Assembly (NCBI RefSeq): GCF_015234585.1
Contig: NZ_JADFCM010000009.1
Location: 1 to 64,000 of the forward strand
Origin: Pseudalkalibacillus hwajinpoensis
GTDB taxonomy: Bacteria > Bacillota > Bacilli > Bacillales > Guptibacillaceae
DNA length: 64,000 nt
Direction: 5' to 3'
Both the position numbers and the translations under genes were made by a program. Under the pieces are notes generated by a model that was not told where the DNA came from, ran no database searches, and worked only from the letters and a program-made list of their open reading frames with translations. Positions 1 to 9,022 of this stretch are shown in pieces (position 1 is the first letter of the stretch; each line of letters starts with the position of its first letter).

Positions 1-803
1 ACATAAGACATAGAGTCCTTTACTAAGGAATCTTCAAACCATTTCTTACCTTGGTCATTGAATGAGAATTGTACGGTATCATTTCCAACCTCATCTTTTT
101 CAATAACAATGATCGAATCATCTTCATTCACAAAAATTAATCCTTGATCCGAAAAATCCCATTCTTCTTCATTCTGTTTTTCATAGTTACTAATAGCCCA
201 TCCTGGAACTTCACCATCTGCTGATAGGTCATCGAAATAACGACCGATCCACCCGGACCACTCCAGATTCAGAATAGAATATAGACCCTCTCTCGCCTTA
301 TCATCAGTCGGGCTACCAAATGCATTAAACTCCGCAACAAATGTAGATCCCTGCTGTACAGCTTCAGATATCAAACTAACTTCTTCTTGCTTCATTCCTC
401 CGTAGATTATATCTGACCGATCCCCCTCAGACTCCTTCCCAAACCATTCTTCTTCGTATACTCCATATGAATCAGCAAGATAAATTAAGTCCTGTCCCAC
501 AAGTGTTTCGGGGAAGGAATCAATCGTATAGTCTTTTTCATCTTCTGGTCGGAATCCTGTATAATCCTCTACTTCTGAGTAAGGAGTCCCATCCCCTTTC
601 ACCCACTTCTCGTGATTCAGAACCCATGTTAGACCTTTGTGTTCACGATAGGTTTCATCAGGAATAGTTTTATCAATAATAAATACATCTTTCCTAGTCT
701 CATCCCCCATATACCAATAAAGAACAGGAAACATTAGAATAAGTCCTAAAGCTAGTAACCCCACTACAAAACTAATAATTGTTGTTCGCTTTATACTACG
801 CAC
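1..803 (-). CDS. Membrane-anchored protein of an exopolysaccharide-type operon (partial, C-terminus outside window)
   Basis: I do not recognise the family with certainty. The frame begins with GTG at 801-803, immediately after the stop codon of the upstream glycosyltransferase gene, so the two are probably translationally coupled. The frame runs open to the window edge, giving 267 visible residues. Residues 8-30 form one hydrophobic segment after a basic MRSIKR start, which suggests a signal anchor with the rest outside the membrane. The visible part has phrases such as FIIDKTIP, GLTWVLNHEKW and IYLADSYGVY, which look like a Rossmann/glutamine-amidotransferase-type fold, but this is only an impression. 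Its position in an operon with a diguanylate cyclase and a processive glycosyltransferase suggests a role in making or exporting a surface polysaccharide. The GTG start is inferred from the adjacency and the N-terminal anchor. Confidence 0.6.
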   Translation of the reverse strand, partial: MRSIKRTTIISFVVGLLALGLILMFPVLYWYMGDETRKDVFIIDKTIPDETYREHKGLTWVLNHEKWVKGDGTPYSEVEDYTGFRPEDEKDYTIDSFPETLVGQDLIYLADSYGVYEEEWFGKESEGDRSDIIYGGMKQEEVSLISEAVQQGSTFVAEFNAFGSPTDDKAREGLYSILNLEWSGWIGRYFDDLSADGEVPGWAISNYEKQNEEEWDFSDQGLIFVNEDDSIIVIEKDEVGNDTVQFSFNDQGKKWFEDSLVKDSMSY

Positions 804-2219
804 TTATTTTGAAACCCCTTTTCTGCTCATTTCACCCCAGCTTGTGTTTCCACGAATCAGCTGAATAATACCTTCGACTCTCCAAAACACGGTCAATGGC
901 CGAAACCAGAACGCTTCAGAAAGAGAATAGAAATACAACCGTACTAAATCTTGTACTCTTGTATATCGTCTTAAGCTCCATTCTTCTAGTAGCACTGCAC
1001 TCATCGATAAGAGAGAACCATAAATGACTGCGAGCAAGAACAGAAGTACAGCAAATGAAGTATAAATACCACCAACAAATGGTGAAATAACCATAATAAT
1101 ATAACCAAGTAATTCAATGACAGGACCTAGAAATTCGACAATTAAGAAATATGGCATTGAAACAGTACCAACAAGACCGTACTTAGGGTTCCCTAGCATT
1201 TTCTTGTTATGCCAAAGACTCTCAAAAAGACCTCTATGCCATCTACTCCTTTGCCTCCTTAAAATCTTCGAAGATTCCGGTGCTTCAGTCCAGCAAACAG
1301 GATCAGGAACATAAACAATTCTCTTCCCTGATTTCTCTTCTTTGATTAATTTATGAAGCCTGACTACTAGGTCCATATCTTCTCCAACGGTGTCCGTTCG
1401 ATAGCCGTTTACCTTTACAACGCTCTCACGATGAAAGACGCCAAACGCTCCAGAGATAATTAATAAGAGATTATGTTTTGAAAGGCCAATCCTCCCCATA
1501 AGGAACGCGCGGAAGTACTCAATAACCTGCATGACAACGAGAGGACTTTTAGAAAGGGCAACCTTCATGACTTCTCCACGTTCAATTGAACAACCGTTAG
1601 CGATTCTTACGCTCCCTCCTACTGCTACAATTTCTTCTTTAGAATCAATAATCGGTTTCATTACTTTAGCAAAAGCATCTCGTTCAATAATAGAATCGCC
1701 ATCCAGAGAGCAGAAGTATGGATAATGAGCAACGTTTATCCCGGCATTGAGAGCATCTGCCTTTCCGCCATTCACTTTGTCAATTGCGTATAGGTTTTCA
1801 TAAATAGTGGATTGGTAGACAGAAATAATTTCACTAGATTTAATCTGTTTACGAATCACTTTCTCAACCTTTACCATTTCAAATGATTCAATAACAGATT
1901 CTAATGTTTTATCTTTAGACCCATCATTAATCACAACCACTTCGTACTCAGGATAATTGATACTAAGGAGTGAACGAACGCTTGGCACAATTCCGGCTTC
2001 CTCGTTGTAAGCAGGAACAAGAATAGATACAGGTCTCGTAAAGGAGGATTGAGCTAATTCCTCATATGGCTCAAATTGATCGAGCTTATATTCTTTGCGA
2101 AGTTGAACAGAAGAAATCAGAAAAAGGATGAAATAGAAAATGATAATTCCAACCATATAGATAGCCACAAAAATTGTAAATATAAGAAGTAATGTTGAAA
2201 AAATACTAGCGATAGACAC
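804..2219 (-). CDS. Processive family 2 glycosyltransferase, membrane-bound (PgaC/hyaluronan-synthase-like)
   Basis: This 471-residue protein probably polymerises a beta-linked sugar polymer from nucleotide sugars and threads it through the membrane. A hydrophobic N-terminal segment is followed by a GT-A domain with SILVPAYNEEAG, VVINDGSKDKT, the metal-binding CSLDGDS, the acceptor/base region GEDMDLVVR and the processive QRSRWHRG (QxxRW-type) motif. Several membrane helices follow at the C-terminus. I chose the GTG at 2217-2219 because AGGGGAG lies seven bases upstream. A longer open frame to 2294 would overlap the HEAT gene by 89 bases and has no such site. With the GTG start the overlap with the upstream gene is 14 bases. 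The diguanylate cyclase two genes upstream suggests the polymer is a c-di-GMP-controlled exopolysaccharide; the actual sugar cannot be told from sequence. Confidence 0.85.
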   Translation of the reverse strand: MSIASIFSTLLLIFTIFVAIYMVGIIIFYFILFLISSVQLRKEYKLDQFEPYEELAQSSFTRPVSILVPAYNEEAGIVPSVRSLLSINYPEYEVVVINDGSKDKTLESVIESFEMVKVEKVIRKQIKSSEIISVYQSTIYENLYAIDKVNGGKADALNAGINVAHYPYFCSLDGDSIIERDAFAKVMKPIIDSKEEIVAVGGSVRIANGCSIERGEVMKVALSKSPLVVMQVIEYFRAFLMGRIGLSKHNLLLIISGAFGVFHRESVVKVNGYRTDTVGEDMDLVVRLHKLIKEEKSGKRIVYVPDPVCWTEAPESSKILRRQRSRWHRGLFESLWHNKKMLGNPKYGLVGTVSMPYFLIVEFLGPVIELLGYIIMVISPFVGGIYTSFAVLLFLLAVIYGSLLSMSAVLLEEWSLRRYTRVQDLVRLYFYSLSEAFWFRPLTVFWRVEGIIQLIRGNTSWGEMSRKGVSK

Positions 2220-3252
2220 TGTTTCTCCCCTTTCTAAGCAGCCATTCCTTCGCTGCATCACGCGCAAACCGATCGACATGAGTAGCGGCAACATCTTCTA
2301 AGATTGCCTGGCCGTTCTGCTGCACAATAATAGACTCAGCAGCAGTAGTTCTAACCCACCAGTTTTCATCAGTAAGAAGGATTAACAGATCATCTAAGAA
2401 GCGACTATCCTTTAATGGCTTTACCAATCTAGCAGCCATCATTCTCTCTTGCCAGCTTGATGCGTGCAAAGAGGGTTTGATTTTGTTCGCATTTGTAACG
2501 TACCCGTACTTAACAAGAGATTTAAGAGCACGAATTCGAAATTCTGTGTCTTTAGAGTCTATGAAAGATTCAATTGCGGGCAAATACTTGTATTCTCCAC
2601 TATCCCCCATTGCTTCAATAAGCGACAGCTGAATCCATTGGGGAAACTCTTCTATTGTTCCAATAAAGCGGTCTAATAGATCTTCATCTAATCTTCCAAA
2701 CAAGTCCAAATAATAAAAGTTAGGATATTCTTTTTCCTCACTTAATAGAATCGTATAGATGCGTTCATCCTGTAGGTTCCCAAGTATACGTAATACCTGA
2801 ATAGACTCCAGTTCACTCGTGCGTTTTTCTTTATAAAGACCGACACATTGCTCAACTAGCGAAATCATACGAAACTTCTCAATCCGATGGAGGGTATTCA
2901 TACGTATACTCCATCGGTTATGAAGTAATCTTTTCTTGTAATAATCTTCAAGGGTTGTCTCAGCAAGTTCTTCAATTCTGCGTGAGGTATCGTTATCCCC
3001 TTTCATTAGAGAATAGTAGCGGGTCAGAACATCCTCAAAAGCTTCAATCATATAAGGTTCCTTCGGTAACTGGAGTTCTCCGTGGCCTTGAATATACGGG
3101 GTAATGTGCTCTAAGTAGTAAACTTTCCAATTTCCTTTTTTCTGTTCGAAACGGTTAGATCGAACTTTTTGACCTACAAGGAAGAGAAATAAAGCCGTTA
3201 AAGCAATAAAAAGAATAATAAACACTTGAAAAATAATAAAAACTGCACTCAT
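2206..3252 (-). CDS. Membrane-anchored HEAT-repeat protein
   Basis: The 348-residue product has one N-terminal membrane helix (about residues 4-27, FIIFQVFIILFIALTALFLFLV) followed by a soluble all-helical region. From about residue 115 it shows repeating helix pairs typical of HEAT repeats, for example SLIEAMGDSGEYKYLPAIESFI, RALKSLVKYG and DENWWVRTTAAESI. HEAT solenoids are scaffolds for protein-protein contacts and no catalytic motif is visible. The gene lies between the diguanylate cyclase (25 bases downstream of its stop) and the glycosyltransferase, which it overlaps by 14 bases. The tight coupling suggests it is an assembly partner or regulator of the glycosyltransferase at the membrane. 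That role is an inference from context only. Confidence 0.75.
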   Translation of the reverse strand: MSAVFIIFQVFIILFIALTALFLFLVGQKVRSNRFEQKKGNWKVYYLEHITPYIQGHGELQLPKEPYMIEAFEDVLTRYYSLMKGDNDTSRRIEELAETTLEDYYKKRLLHNRWSIRMNTLHRIEKFRMISLVEQCVGLYKEKRTSELESIQVLRILGNLQDERIYTILLSEEKEYPNFYYLDLFGRLDEDLLDRFIGTIEEFPQWIQLSLIEAMGDSGEYKYLPAIESFIDSKDTEFRIRALKSLVKYGYVTNANKIKPSLHASSWQERMMAARLVKPLKDSRFLDDLLILLTDENWWVRTTAAESIIVQQNGQAILEDVAATHVDRFARDAAKEWLLRKGRNSVYR

Positions 3253-3277
3253 ATCTACATTCGCCTCATTCTTTCTC

Positions 3278-4876
3278 TTAAAGCATTTTTTGAATTAACC
3301 TTCTAATTCTAGCTTCTAATTCGCCCATGCTAAATGGCTTTGTAATATAATCATCGGCGCCAAGCTCTAAAGCTTTAACTATATCTTTTTCTGCTTTACG
3401 ACCTGTCAGCATCATAACAGTGTATTTGCTTTGACTACTCTCCTTACGTAACTTGCGCAATACCTCAATCCCATCCATTCTTGGCATAATGCCATCAAGT
3501 AGAACAAGACAAGAAGAACCGGCTTTGTGCCAGCTATCTTCAAAGAAACTTTCTCCTTCACGATAGCTTTTCACTTCAACCTCATAATTTCCTTCTGGTT
3601 GAAGCTGTTGAAGTTGAGAAGTGAGTAATGTTCTGATGATCTCGTCATCATCAACAACAGCAATTCGAATCGTCTTAATAGGCTTTGTATTAGTTAAATC
3701 ACTTTCATAAATAACCATTTGATTTCGCCCGTTTGCCTTTGCACGATACAGCGCTTCATCCGCTTGATTTAATAGCTTTTTGTTGGAAGAAGAACCATCA
3801 ATGTCAACGATCCCGCCAGAGAATGTAACAGAGAATCTCTCTTCTTTAACCCGAAATACTTTTGAACGAAATCCGCTTAATAAACGTTGGAGAAATTTAT
3901 CAGCCTGAATAGATGTTGTATCAGGTAAAATCAAGACAAATTCTTCACCACCGTATCGAATCAATGTATCAGTACGTCTTTTTTCATCCATAATAAATTG
4001 TGATAACTTTCTTAGCACCTGATCCCCAATTAAGTGACCGAAACGGTCGTTAATAGATTTAAAATGGTCTATATCAAAAATGGCTAATGAAGCTTTTTCT
4101 CCATTACGGACAAGGTCATAGCGCATATAATTCAGTTGGCTATCAAGAAATTTCCGATTGTATGCACCCGTCAATTCGTCTGTTAATACAGAATGAACAA
4201 TGTTTTTTCTTTTGGAAATTTTCCCATTTACCCTTAATAAATATTCCTCTAAGGTTATATCTACATCAAAAAAGTCATCTGCTCCAAATCGATAACCGTC
4301 GATACGATTAGAAATCGAATTTTCTGTATCTGTCATAATAAACGGAGTAAACTGTAGCTCTGCTTTTTCTCTAACTTCTTTGGCTATACCTGATTTATCT
4401 GTTTTGATTAAAAGATAATCTACGATAATACAATCAGGATGCATATCATATAATGCCGTTTGCGCCTTTTTAAGGTCCATCGCTGCAAAAACGATATATC
4501 CTTCCTTCTCGAGCTGAGCTTTCCGCTCAATTAACGTCATCGGATTTTGATTGATAAGCATAATCATCTTCTGAACATTTGCTTCTTCATCCTTACCTTT
4601 GTTCTCAACAGCCGCTTCGAGAATTTCCTCCATCACACTATTTAGTAATTGAGTTGTTTCTTCATTTGTTAGGGTTCTTTCGCTTTCTAAATCCATCTTC
4701 ATCAGCAACTCTTCCGCTTTATCAGCGGATACGTTATATCCAACTGTCCCAGCAGTACCTTTAAACGTATGTAAAAACTTATATAATTCCATCTCTGTTA
4801 TACTCTCATTTTCTGCTATCATCTCGTCATATTTTTCTTTCATATTAGAAACAAACTTCTTTTTATATTTCTCCAA
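3278..4876 (-). CDS. Hpt-REC-GGDEF-REC diguanylate cyclase
   Basis: A 532-residue signalling protein predicted to make cyclic di-GMP. An N-terminal Hpt-like helical domain keeps the phosphorylatable histidine in HTFKG (H36). A degenerate receiver domain covers about residues 103-220. The GGDEF domain covers about 225-395, with an intact catalytic GGEEF at 309-313 and an RxxD inhibitory site (residues 300-303) five residues before it, so product inhibition is expected. A full C-terminal receiver follows, with VDDDE, the phospho-acceptor LLDGIMPRMDG and the YITKPF lysine. The start is TTG (4874-4876), seven bases after GGAGG. The gene leads the exopolysaccharide-type operon, so its c-di-GMP probably controls that polymer. 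No kinase gene is adjacent, so the phosphodonor is unknown. Confidence 0.88.
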   Translation of the reverse strand: MEKYKKKFVSNMKEKYDEMIAENESITEMELYKFLHTFKGTAGTVGYNVSADKAEELLMKMDLESERTLTNEETTQLLNSVMEEILEAAVENKGKDEEANVQKMIMLINQNPMTLIERKAQLEKEGYIVFAAMDLKKAQTALYDMHPDCIIVDYLLIKTDKSGIAKEVREKAELQFTPFIMTDTENSISNRIDGYRFGADDFFDVDITLEEYLLRVNGKISKRKNIVHSVLTDELTGAYNRKFLDSQLNYMRYDLVRNGEKASLAIFDIDHFKSINDRFGHLIGDQVLRKLSQFIMDEKRRTDTLIRYGGEEFVLILPDTTSIQADKFLQRLLSGFRSKVFRVKEERFSVTFSGGIVDIDGSSSNKKLLNQADEALYRAKANGRNQMVIYESDLTNTKPIKTIRIAVVDDDEIIRTLLTSQLQQLQPEGNYEVEVKSYREGESFFEDSWHKAGSSCLVLLDGIMPRMDGIEVLRKLRKESSQSKYTVMMLTGRKAEKDIVKALELGADDYITKPFSMGELEARIRRLIQKML

Positions 4877-4909
4877 TGTAAAGCCTCCTCTTTCAAATAA
4901 GAGTGAATT

Positions 4910-4961
4910 TTGTCGAATTACTAAATACTCTCATCATAATTTAGTTTTAGATGTTCCACAA
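4910..4961 (-). promoter_or_regulatory. Candidate sigma-A promoter of the cyclase operon with an overlapping Spo0A-type box
   Basis: Read on the minus strand, a -35 TTGTGG (4956-4961) is followed after exactly 17 bases by a -10 TATGAT (4933-4938). Downstream of the expected start lies TTGTCGAA (4910-4917), a perfect match to the 0A box bound by phosphorylated Spo0A. A site at about +10 to +17 would favour repression. The rest of the 4877-5202 interval holds only this promoter and the divergent marR promoter. The 0A box is eight bases long and could occur by chance. Confidence 0.45.
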
Positions 4962-5127
4962 CAAAGATTGTGTATTTTTTCCACATTTTATAAACTTCTA
5001 TCTTTCGATTCATACCTTTCTACACCTTTTTTATCATCGTATATATCAAAGTGAATCTTCCATCAACTAACAGCGAGGTTATGTTAATAAATTTAATAGA
5101 GTCTTATCTCATTGCAAACGACATTTG

Positions 5128-5190
5128 TTTACAAAGTTTACTTCCTTAGGTACACTAGTATCTATGCGAATTATTTACCCAGGTAAATAA
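5128..5190 (+). promoter_or_regulatory. marR promoter with palindromic auto-operator
   Basis: A -35 TTTACA (5128-5133) and -10 TACACT (5151-5156) are separated by 17 bases. Just downstream, 5171-5190 is the inverted repeat TTATTTACC-CA-GGTAAATAA with perfect 9-base arms. MarR proteins typically bind 16-20 base palindromes of this kind near their own promoters, so binding here would block transcription of marR and the efflux gene. AGGGGG follows as the ribosome binding site. Confidence 0.65.
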
Positions 5191-5202
5191 AAGGGGGTTA
5201 AC

Positions 5203-5634
5203 ATGATTTCAACAAGCGATATTTTCCATTCGTTACATCAACAAGTGCGACACATCACAAAAGAAGTAAACGAGCTATTGAAAGAGTATAACTTATATAG
5301 TTCACAATGGACGATTCTCTATTGTCTTGATCAATTCGGTCCTATGAAACAGACAGATATCTGGAAATACTTAAATGTTGAAGCGCCAACTACCACTCGT
5401 ACTCTTGTTCGAATGGAACAAAATAACTGGATTAATCGAATGGAAGGTTCCGATAAGCGTGAACGCATTGTTAGTCTTACTCATGAGGCAGAAGGGCTTT
5501 TGCCTACCATAAAAGATTCTATTAAAGAGATGGAAGAATCCCTCCTTCAACACCTATCAACTGAAGAGCAGATTCACTTTTATCATCTTTTAAACAAAAT
5601 AGGGCAACAGAAAGGAGAGAAAACACATGTCTAA
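5203..5634 (+). CDS. MarR-family transcriptional regulator
   Basis: The 143-residue product has the size and layout of MarR dimers: an N-terminal dimerisation helix, then a winged helix-turn-helix around residues 50-95. The recognition helix EAPTTTRTLVRMEQNNWI and the wing MEGSDKRERIVSLT are both visible. It is preceded by AAAGGGGG and by a 20-base palindrome at 5171-5190 that is the likely operator. Its stop codon overlaps the start of the MFS gene by 8 bases, so the pair is an operon. The usual reading is a repressor released by a small toxic ligand, which de-represses the efflux pump. The ligand cannot be predicted. Confidence 0.9.
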   Translation: MISTSDIFHSLHQQVRHITKEVNELLKEYNLYSSQWTILYCLDQFGPMKQTDIWKYLNVEAPTTTRTLVRMEQNNWINRMEGSDKRERIVSLTHEAEGLLPTIKDSIKEMEESLLQHLSTEEQIHFYHLLNKIGQQKGEKTHV

Positions 5635-6817
5635 TAAACAACCCATTTGGACAAAAAGCTTTTTAAATATCTCAACTAGTAATCTATTTATCTTCATTGT
5701 TTTCTATGCACTTCTAACCTTACTCCCTATATACGTTACAGAGGAACTTGGCGGAAGCGAATCTCAAGCAGGTCTTATTATTACGATTTTCTTACTATCT
5801 GCTATTATTGTTCGCCCTTTCTCTGGAAAATTAATTGATCGGTTTGGCAAAAAGAAAATGCTCGTAACGAGTGCTTCTCTATTTGCTGCGGCTTCTTTTA
5901 TCTATCCATTAGTAGACAACTACTATGCTTTACTCTTACTACGATTCTTTCACGGTGTATGGTTTAGTATTGTTACCACGGCAGCCGGAGCAATTGCTGC
6001 AGACACAATTCCAAGAGAACGACGTGGAGAAGGTTTAGGTTATTTCGCAATGTCTATGAACCTTGCAGTTGTTACAGGTCCCTTCCTGGCCCTAACGCTT
6101 CTTCAATATGTTTCATATATAACAATTTTCCTTGTATTAAGTACCATAATGGTGATAGGGGTTCTTTGCACACTAGGCGTAAAAGCCATAGAAAATACCG
6201 AACCTATACCTAAGAAAAAATTGTCATTTGATGACCTTTTCGAAATAAAATCATTCCCAATTGCAATCGTTGGACTCTTTGTTGCTTTCTCTTATGCAAG
6301 CGTCATTTCATTTATCTCTCTATACGCGAAATCAATCGGTCTTCTTGAAGCTGCGGGATTCTTCTTCGCAGTATTCGCTGTAGCTATGCTTGTCTCACGA
6401 CCATTCACTGGCAGGATGTTTGATTTGAGAGGACCTAATACTGTTATTCTGCCTGCATTTATTTTGTTTGCTCTTGGTCTCGTAACTCTTAGCTTTACAA
6501 CACAAGCATGGATGTTACTTCTTGCAGGGGCATTTATCGGGTTAGGATACGGTTCGATTGTACCAAGCTTCCAAACACTTGCTATCCAAGCAGCTCCCGA
6601 ATCAAGAAGCGCGCATGCAACGGCAACTTTTTTCACCTTTTTCGATACTGGAATCGCAACGGGGTCATTCGTACTCGGCATCATTGTGACTTCTCTCGGT
6701 TATGCTAATCTCTACATGATTCTAGGGCTCTTTGTGATTGGTATTCTTTTCTTCTATCAATGGATTCAGAAACAAAAAAGCTCGAGAAAACAACTTCAAT
6801 CACAAATTAATTACTAA
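5627..6817 (+). CDS. MFS transporter, drug-efflux type
   Basis: A 396-residue major facilitator superfamily protein with about twelve hydrophobic segments. The loop between helices 2 and 3 carries a classical motif A (GKLIDRFGKKKM), typical of proton-coupled antiporters. The second half repeats the pattern in weaker form (GRMFDLRGPN). The protein lies in the cytoplasmic membrane and, given the co-transcribed MarR repressor, most likely exports a toxic compound. The ATG start overlaps the marR end (ATGTCTAATAA) and follows AAAGGAG. The length is normal for 12-helix MFS exporters. The substrate is unknown. Confidence 0.88.
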   Translation: MSNKQPIWTKSFLNISTSNLFIFIVFYALLTLLPIYVTEELGGSESQAGLIITIFLLSAIIVRPFSGKLIDRFGKKKMLVTSASLFAAASFIYPLVDNYYALLLLRFFHGVWFSIVTTAAGAIAADTIPRERRGEGLGYFAMSMNLAVVTGPFLALTLLQYVSYITIFLVLSTIMVIGVLCTLGVKAIENTEPIPKKKLSFDDLFEIKSFPIAIVGLFVAFSYASVISFISLYAKSIGLLEAAGFFFAVFAVAMLVSRPFTGRMFDLRGPNTVILPAFILFALGLVTLSFTTQAWMLLLAGAFIGLGYGSIVPSFQTLAIQAAPESRSAHATATFFTFFDTGIATGSFVLGIIVTSLGYANLYMILGLFVIGILFFYQWIQKQKSSRKQLQSQINY

Positions 6818-6906
6818 GGAAATGTATACCATAGCGATTTAATGGGTTGAAGTATAGTGAAAAAGTAAGCTATTATGGGAGAATCTTATTTTTTCATGAG
6901 AGCGAG

Positions 6907-8229
6907 TTGACAACAGTGCAAGTAATAGAAGCAATTAACGCGGTTCTTTGGGGACCCATAATGATTTCCCTCCTCCTTGGAACTGGGTTGTTTTTCACGA
7001 TACGTCTTGGATTTATCCAGTTTACAGGCTTAAAAGAAGGATTTCGCCAAACATTTGGGCCCCTGTTTTCAAAAAAGAAACAAAAAGGTATTTCGCCTTA
7101 CCAGGCTCTCTCAACAGCCATTGCGGCTCAAGTAGGGACTGGGAATTTAGCTGGAGTAGCCACTGCTATTGCAGCAGGGGGACCAGGAGCTATTTTTTGG
7201 ATGTGGATCTCTTCCTTTCTTGGTATGGCGACGATCTTTGCTGAAGCTGTTCTAGCTCAGAAATTTCGCGTAAAAGAAAATGGGGTCGTAAAAGGTGGAC
7301 CCGCTTACTATATTCGCGACGGTCTAGGTAGTAAAAAATTAGCCGCCTTCTTTGCGATTGCGATCATTTGTGCGCTTGGTTTTGTTGGGAATATGGTGCA
7401 ATCTAATTCAATAGCCGAGGCTTTTCAAACCGCATTTCAAATTCCACCGCTTGCGATCGGCATAGGTGTAGCGATTTTAATTAGTTTAATACTATTCGGT
7501 GGTATCAATCGAATTGCTCGATTTGCAGGCAATGTCGTTCCGATTATGGCGTTACTCTACATTATCGGAGCTCTTATCATTCTTGTCTTACATTTCGATC
7601 AAGTACTTCCAGCACTATCACTTATCGTTGAATCGGCATTCACTCCAGAATCAGCTGGAGGCGGGGTACTTGGCGCTTCCATCAAAGAAGCCATTCGTTA
7701 TGGAGTTGCAAGAGGTTTATTTTCAAATGAAGCCGGTATGGGATCAACGCCACACGCTCATGCTGTAGCGGAAGTGAAACACCCTGCCCAACAAGGATTT
7801 GTAGCCATGGTAGGTGTTCTCATCGATACCGTGATTATTTGTACCGTTACAGCACTCGTGATTCTTGTAACGGACGGGGCAAGTTCTAACCTTACTGGAA
7901 TTGAATTAACCCAGGCTAGTTTCACGAGTGGACTCGGTGGCTTTGGCGTTTACTTTATTGCATTTAGTCTTTTGTTCTTTAGTTTCACAACAATTTTAGG
8001 CTGGGCTTACTTTGGCGAAACAAATGTAAATTATTTATTTGGACAAAAAAGCGTCCCTTACTATCGTGGTGCTGTTCTTGTTTTCATCGTCCTAGGAACT
8101 GTTTTAAATGTGCCGTTCGTATGGCAGCTTGCCGATACATTTAATGCATTCATGGTGTTGCCCAACGTCATTGCCCTGATCGCTTTAAGTAGCGTCGTAA
8201 AAAAATCATATAAAGAGCTTTCTCAATAA
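6907..8229 (+). CDS. Alanine/glycine:cation symporter (AGCS family)
   Basis: This membrane protein imports small amino acids with Na+ or H+. AGCS hallmarks are present: LLLGTGLFFTIRLGF near the start, STAIAAQVGTGNLAGVATAIAAGGPGA, KGGPAYYIRDGLG and GLFSNEAGMGSTPHAHA. The open frame extends up to a TTG at 6847, but family members usually begin shortly before the first helix (here about IEAINAVLWGPIM). I therefore chose the TTG at 6907, which has a weak GAGAGCGAG upstream, giving 440 residues. GTG at 6916 is also possible. It follows the MFS gene by about 90 bases and ends at a perfect bidirectional hairpin. A second AGCS gene lies at 19511-20929. Confidence 0.88.
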   Translation: MTTVQVIEAINAVLWGPIMISLLLGTGLFFTIRLGFIQFTGLKEGFRQTFGPLFSKKKQKGISPYQALSTAIAAQVGTGNLAGVATAIAAGGPGAIFWMWISSFLGMATIFAEAVLAQKFRVKENGVVKGGPAYYIRDGLGSKKLAAFFAIAIICALGFVGNMVQSNSIAEAFQTAFQIPPLAIGIGVAILISLILFGGINRIARFAGNVVPIMALLYIIGALIILVLHFDQVLPALSLIVESAFTPESAGGGVLGASIKEAIRYGVARGLFSNEAGMGSTPHAHAVAEVKHPAQQGFVAMVGVLIDTVIICTVTALVILVTDGASSNLTGIELTQASFTSGLGGFGVYFIAFSLLFFSFTTILGWAYFGETNVNYLFGQKSVPYYRGAVLVFIVLGTVLNVPFVWQLADTFNAFMVLPNVIALIALSSVVKKSYKELSQ

Positions 8230-8258
8230 AAAAAGCGATGCAGCTGCATCGCTTTTTT
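8228..8258. terminator. Bidirectional intrinsic terminator
   Basis: GCGATGCAGCTGCATCGC (8235-8252) is a perfect 18-base palindrome flanked by an A-run on the left and a T-run on the right. It can terminate the symporter gene on the plus strand and the histidine phosphatase gene on the minus strand. Confidence 0.9.
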
Positions 8259-8918
8259 CTATCTATCTGCACTTAGATGAGAGTTGATATTCAGACTGCG
8301 GATCACGATTTCATCGCCAGCCACATCAAGGATATTTATTCCTGTATTATCTTGAAAGATGCGACGATAGTTGGCAAAAGGCATCCCAAGTACTCCTGCT
8401 AGAAAGAAACGAATCGTGTTGTTGTGCGCAACAACGAGCACCGTTTCACCGGAATGCTTTTCACTTATTTCCTTAAAAAAAGATGACGCTCTTTCATACA
8501 TTTCACGAGCCGTTTCACCCGTTCGCCCCGCTCTTGTTTCCCATGGGTTAGCCATCCAATTATCCCATGAGTCAGGATCTTCTTTAATAAACTCCGCTTT
8601 CGATCGACCTTCCCACTCTCCAAAATCACCTTCATAGATCCGTTCATCTATTTGAATCGGCAAATCTCGTTCTCCTAAAATGAGTTCAGCTGTATGACGT
8701 GCACGTATTAATGGAGAAGCATAAGCTCGATCAAACGAAACCGAACTTAGAAAGTCGCCTGCATTCTTCGCTTGAGTGGCTCCCTCCGTAGAAAGTCCAA
8801 TATCTGTTCGTCCACAATAAAGATCTCCTGCTGCATTCCATTCACTTTCACCATGTCGTACAAGATAAATACGCGTATGACTTTGTTTCGTTGCTTTATT
8901 TATACTCTTATTGGTCAC
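8259..8918 (-). CDS. Histidine phosphatase family protein (phosphoglycerate-mutase-like)
   Basis: The protein has the catalytic RHG motif (IYLVRHGESEWN), the YASPLIRARHTAE segment, the acidic YEGDFGEWEG segment and the second catalytic histidine in VLVVAHNNTIR. These define the histidine phosphatase superfamily, which includes the broad-specificity phosphatase PhoE and cofactor-dependent phosphoglycerate mutase. About 205 residues make up the domain. The frame is open to an ATG at 9011, but no ribosome binding site precedes it and a good sigma-A promoter lies inside that extension (8956-8984). I therefore prefer the GTG at 8918, giving 219 residues, with GGAGAG somewhat far upstream. The substrate is unknown. 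Confidence 0.8.
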   Translation of the reverse strand: MTNKSINKATKQSHTRIYLVRHGESEWNAAGDLYCGRTDIGLSTEGATQAKNAGDFLSSVSFDRAYASPLIRARHTAELILGERDLPIQIDERIYEGDFGEWEGRSKAEFIKEDPDSWDNWMANPWETRAGRTGETAREMYERASSFFKEISEKHSGETVLVVAHNNTIRFFLAGVLGMPFANYRRIFQDNTGINILDVAGDEIVIRSLNINSHLSADR

Positions 8919-8955
8919 TACTTGTTCACTCTCTCCTACACAAATTCTAACCTTC

Positions 8956-8984
8956 ATTATGGCTATCGTATCGAGAGGATGCAA
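8956..8984 (-). promoter_or_regulatory. Sigma-A promoter for the histidine phosphatase gene
   Basis: On the minus strand TTGCAT (8979-8984) and CATAAT (8956-8961) are separated by 17 bases. The promoter lies inside the long version of the phosphatase frame and argues for the shorter start at 8918. Confidence 0.5.
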
Positions 8985-9022
8985 GTAGAAGAAAATGTTT
9001 CTTTTTCTCATTACACACGAAA

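Noticed and set aside
467..667. 66-codon open frame on the plus strand
   Set aside because: Antisense to the partial membrane-anchored gene at the left edge.
6292..6684. 130-codon open frame on the minus strand
   Set aside because: Shadow of the MFS transporter gene.
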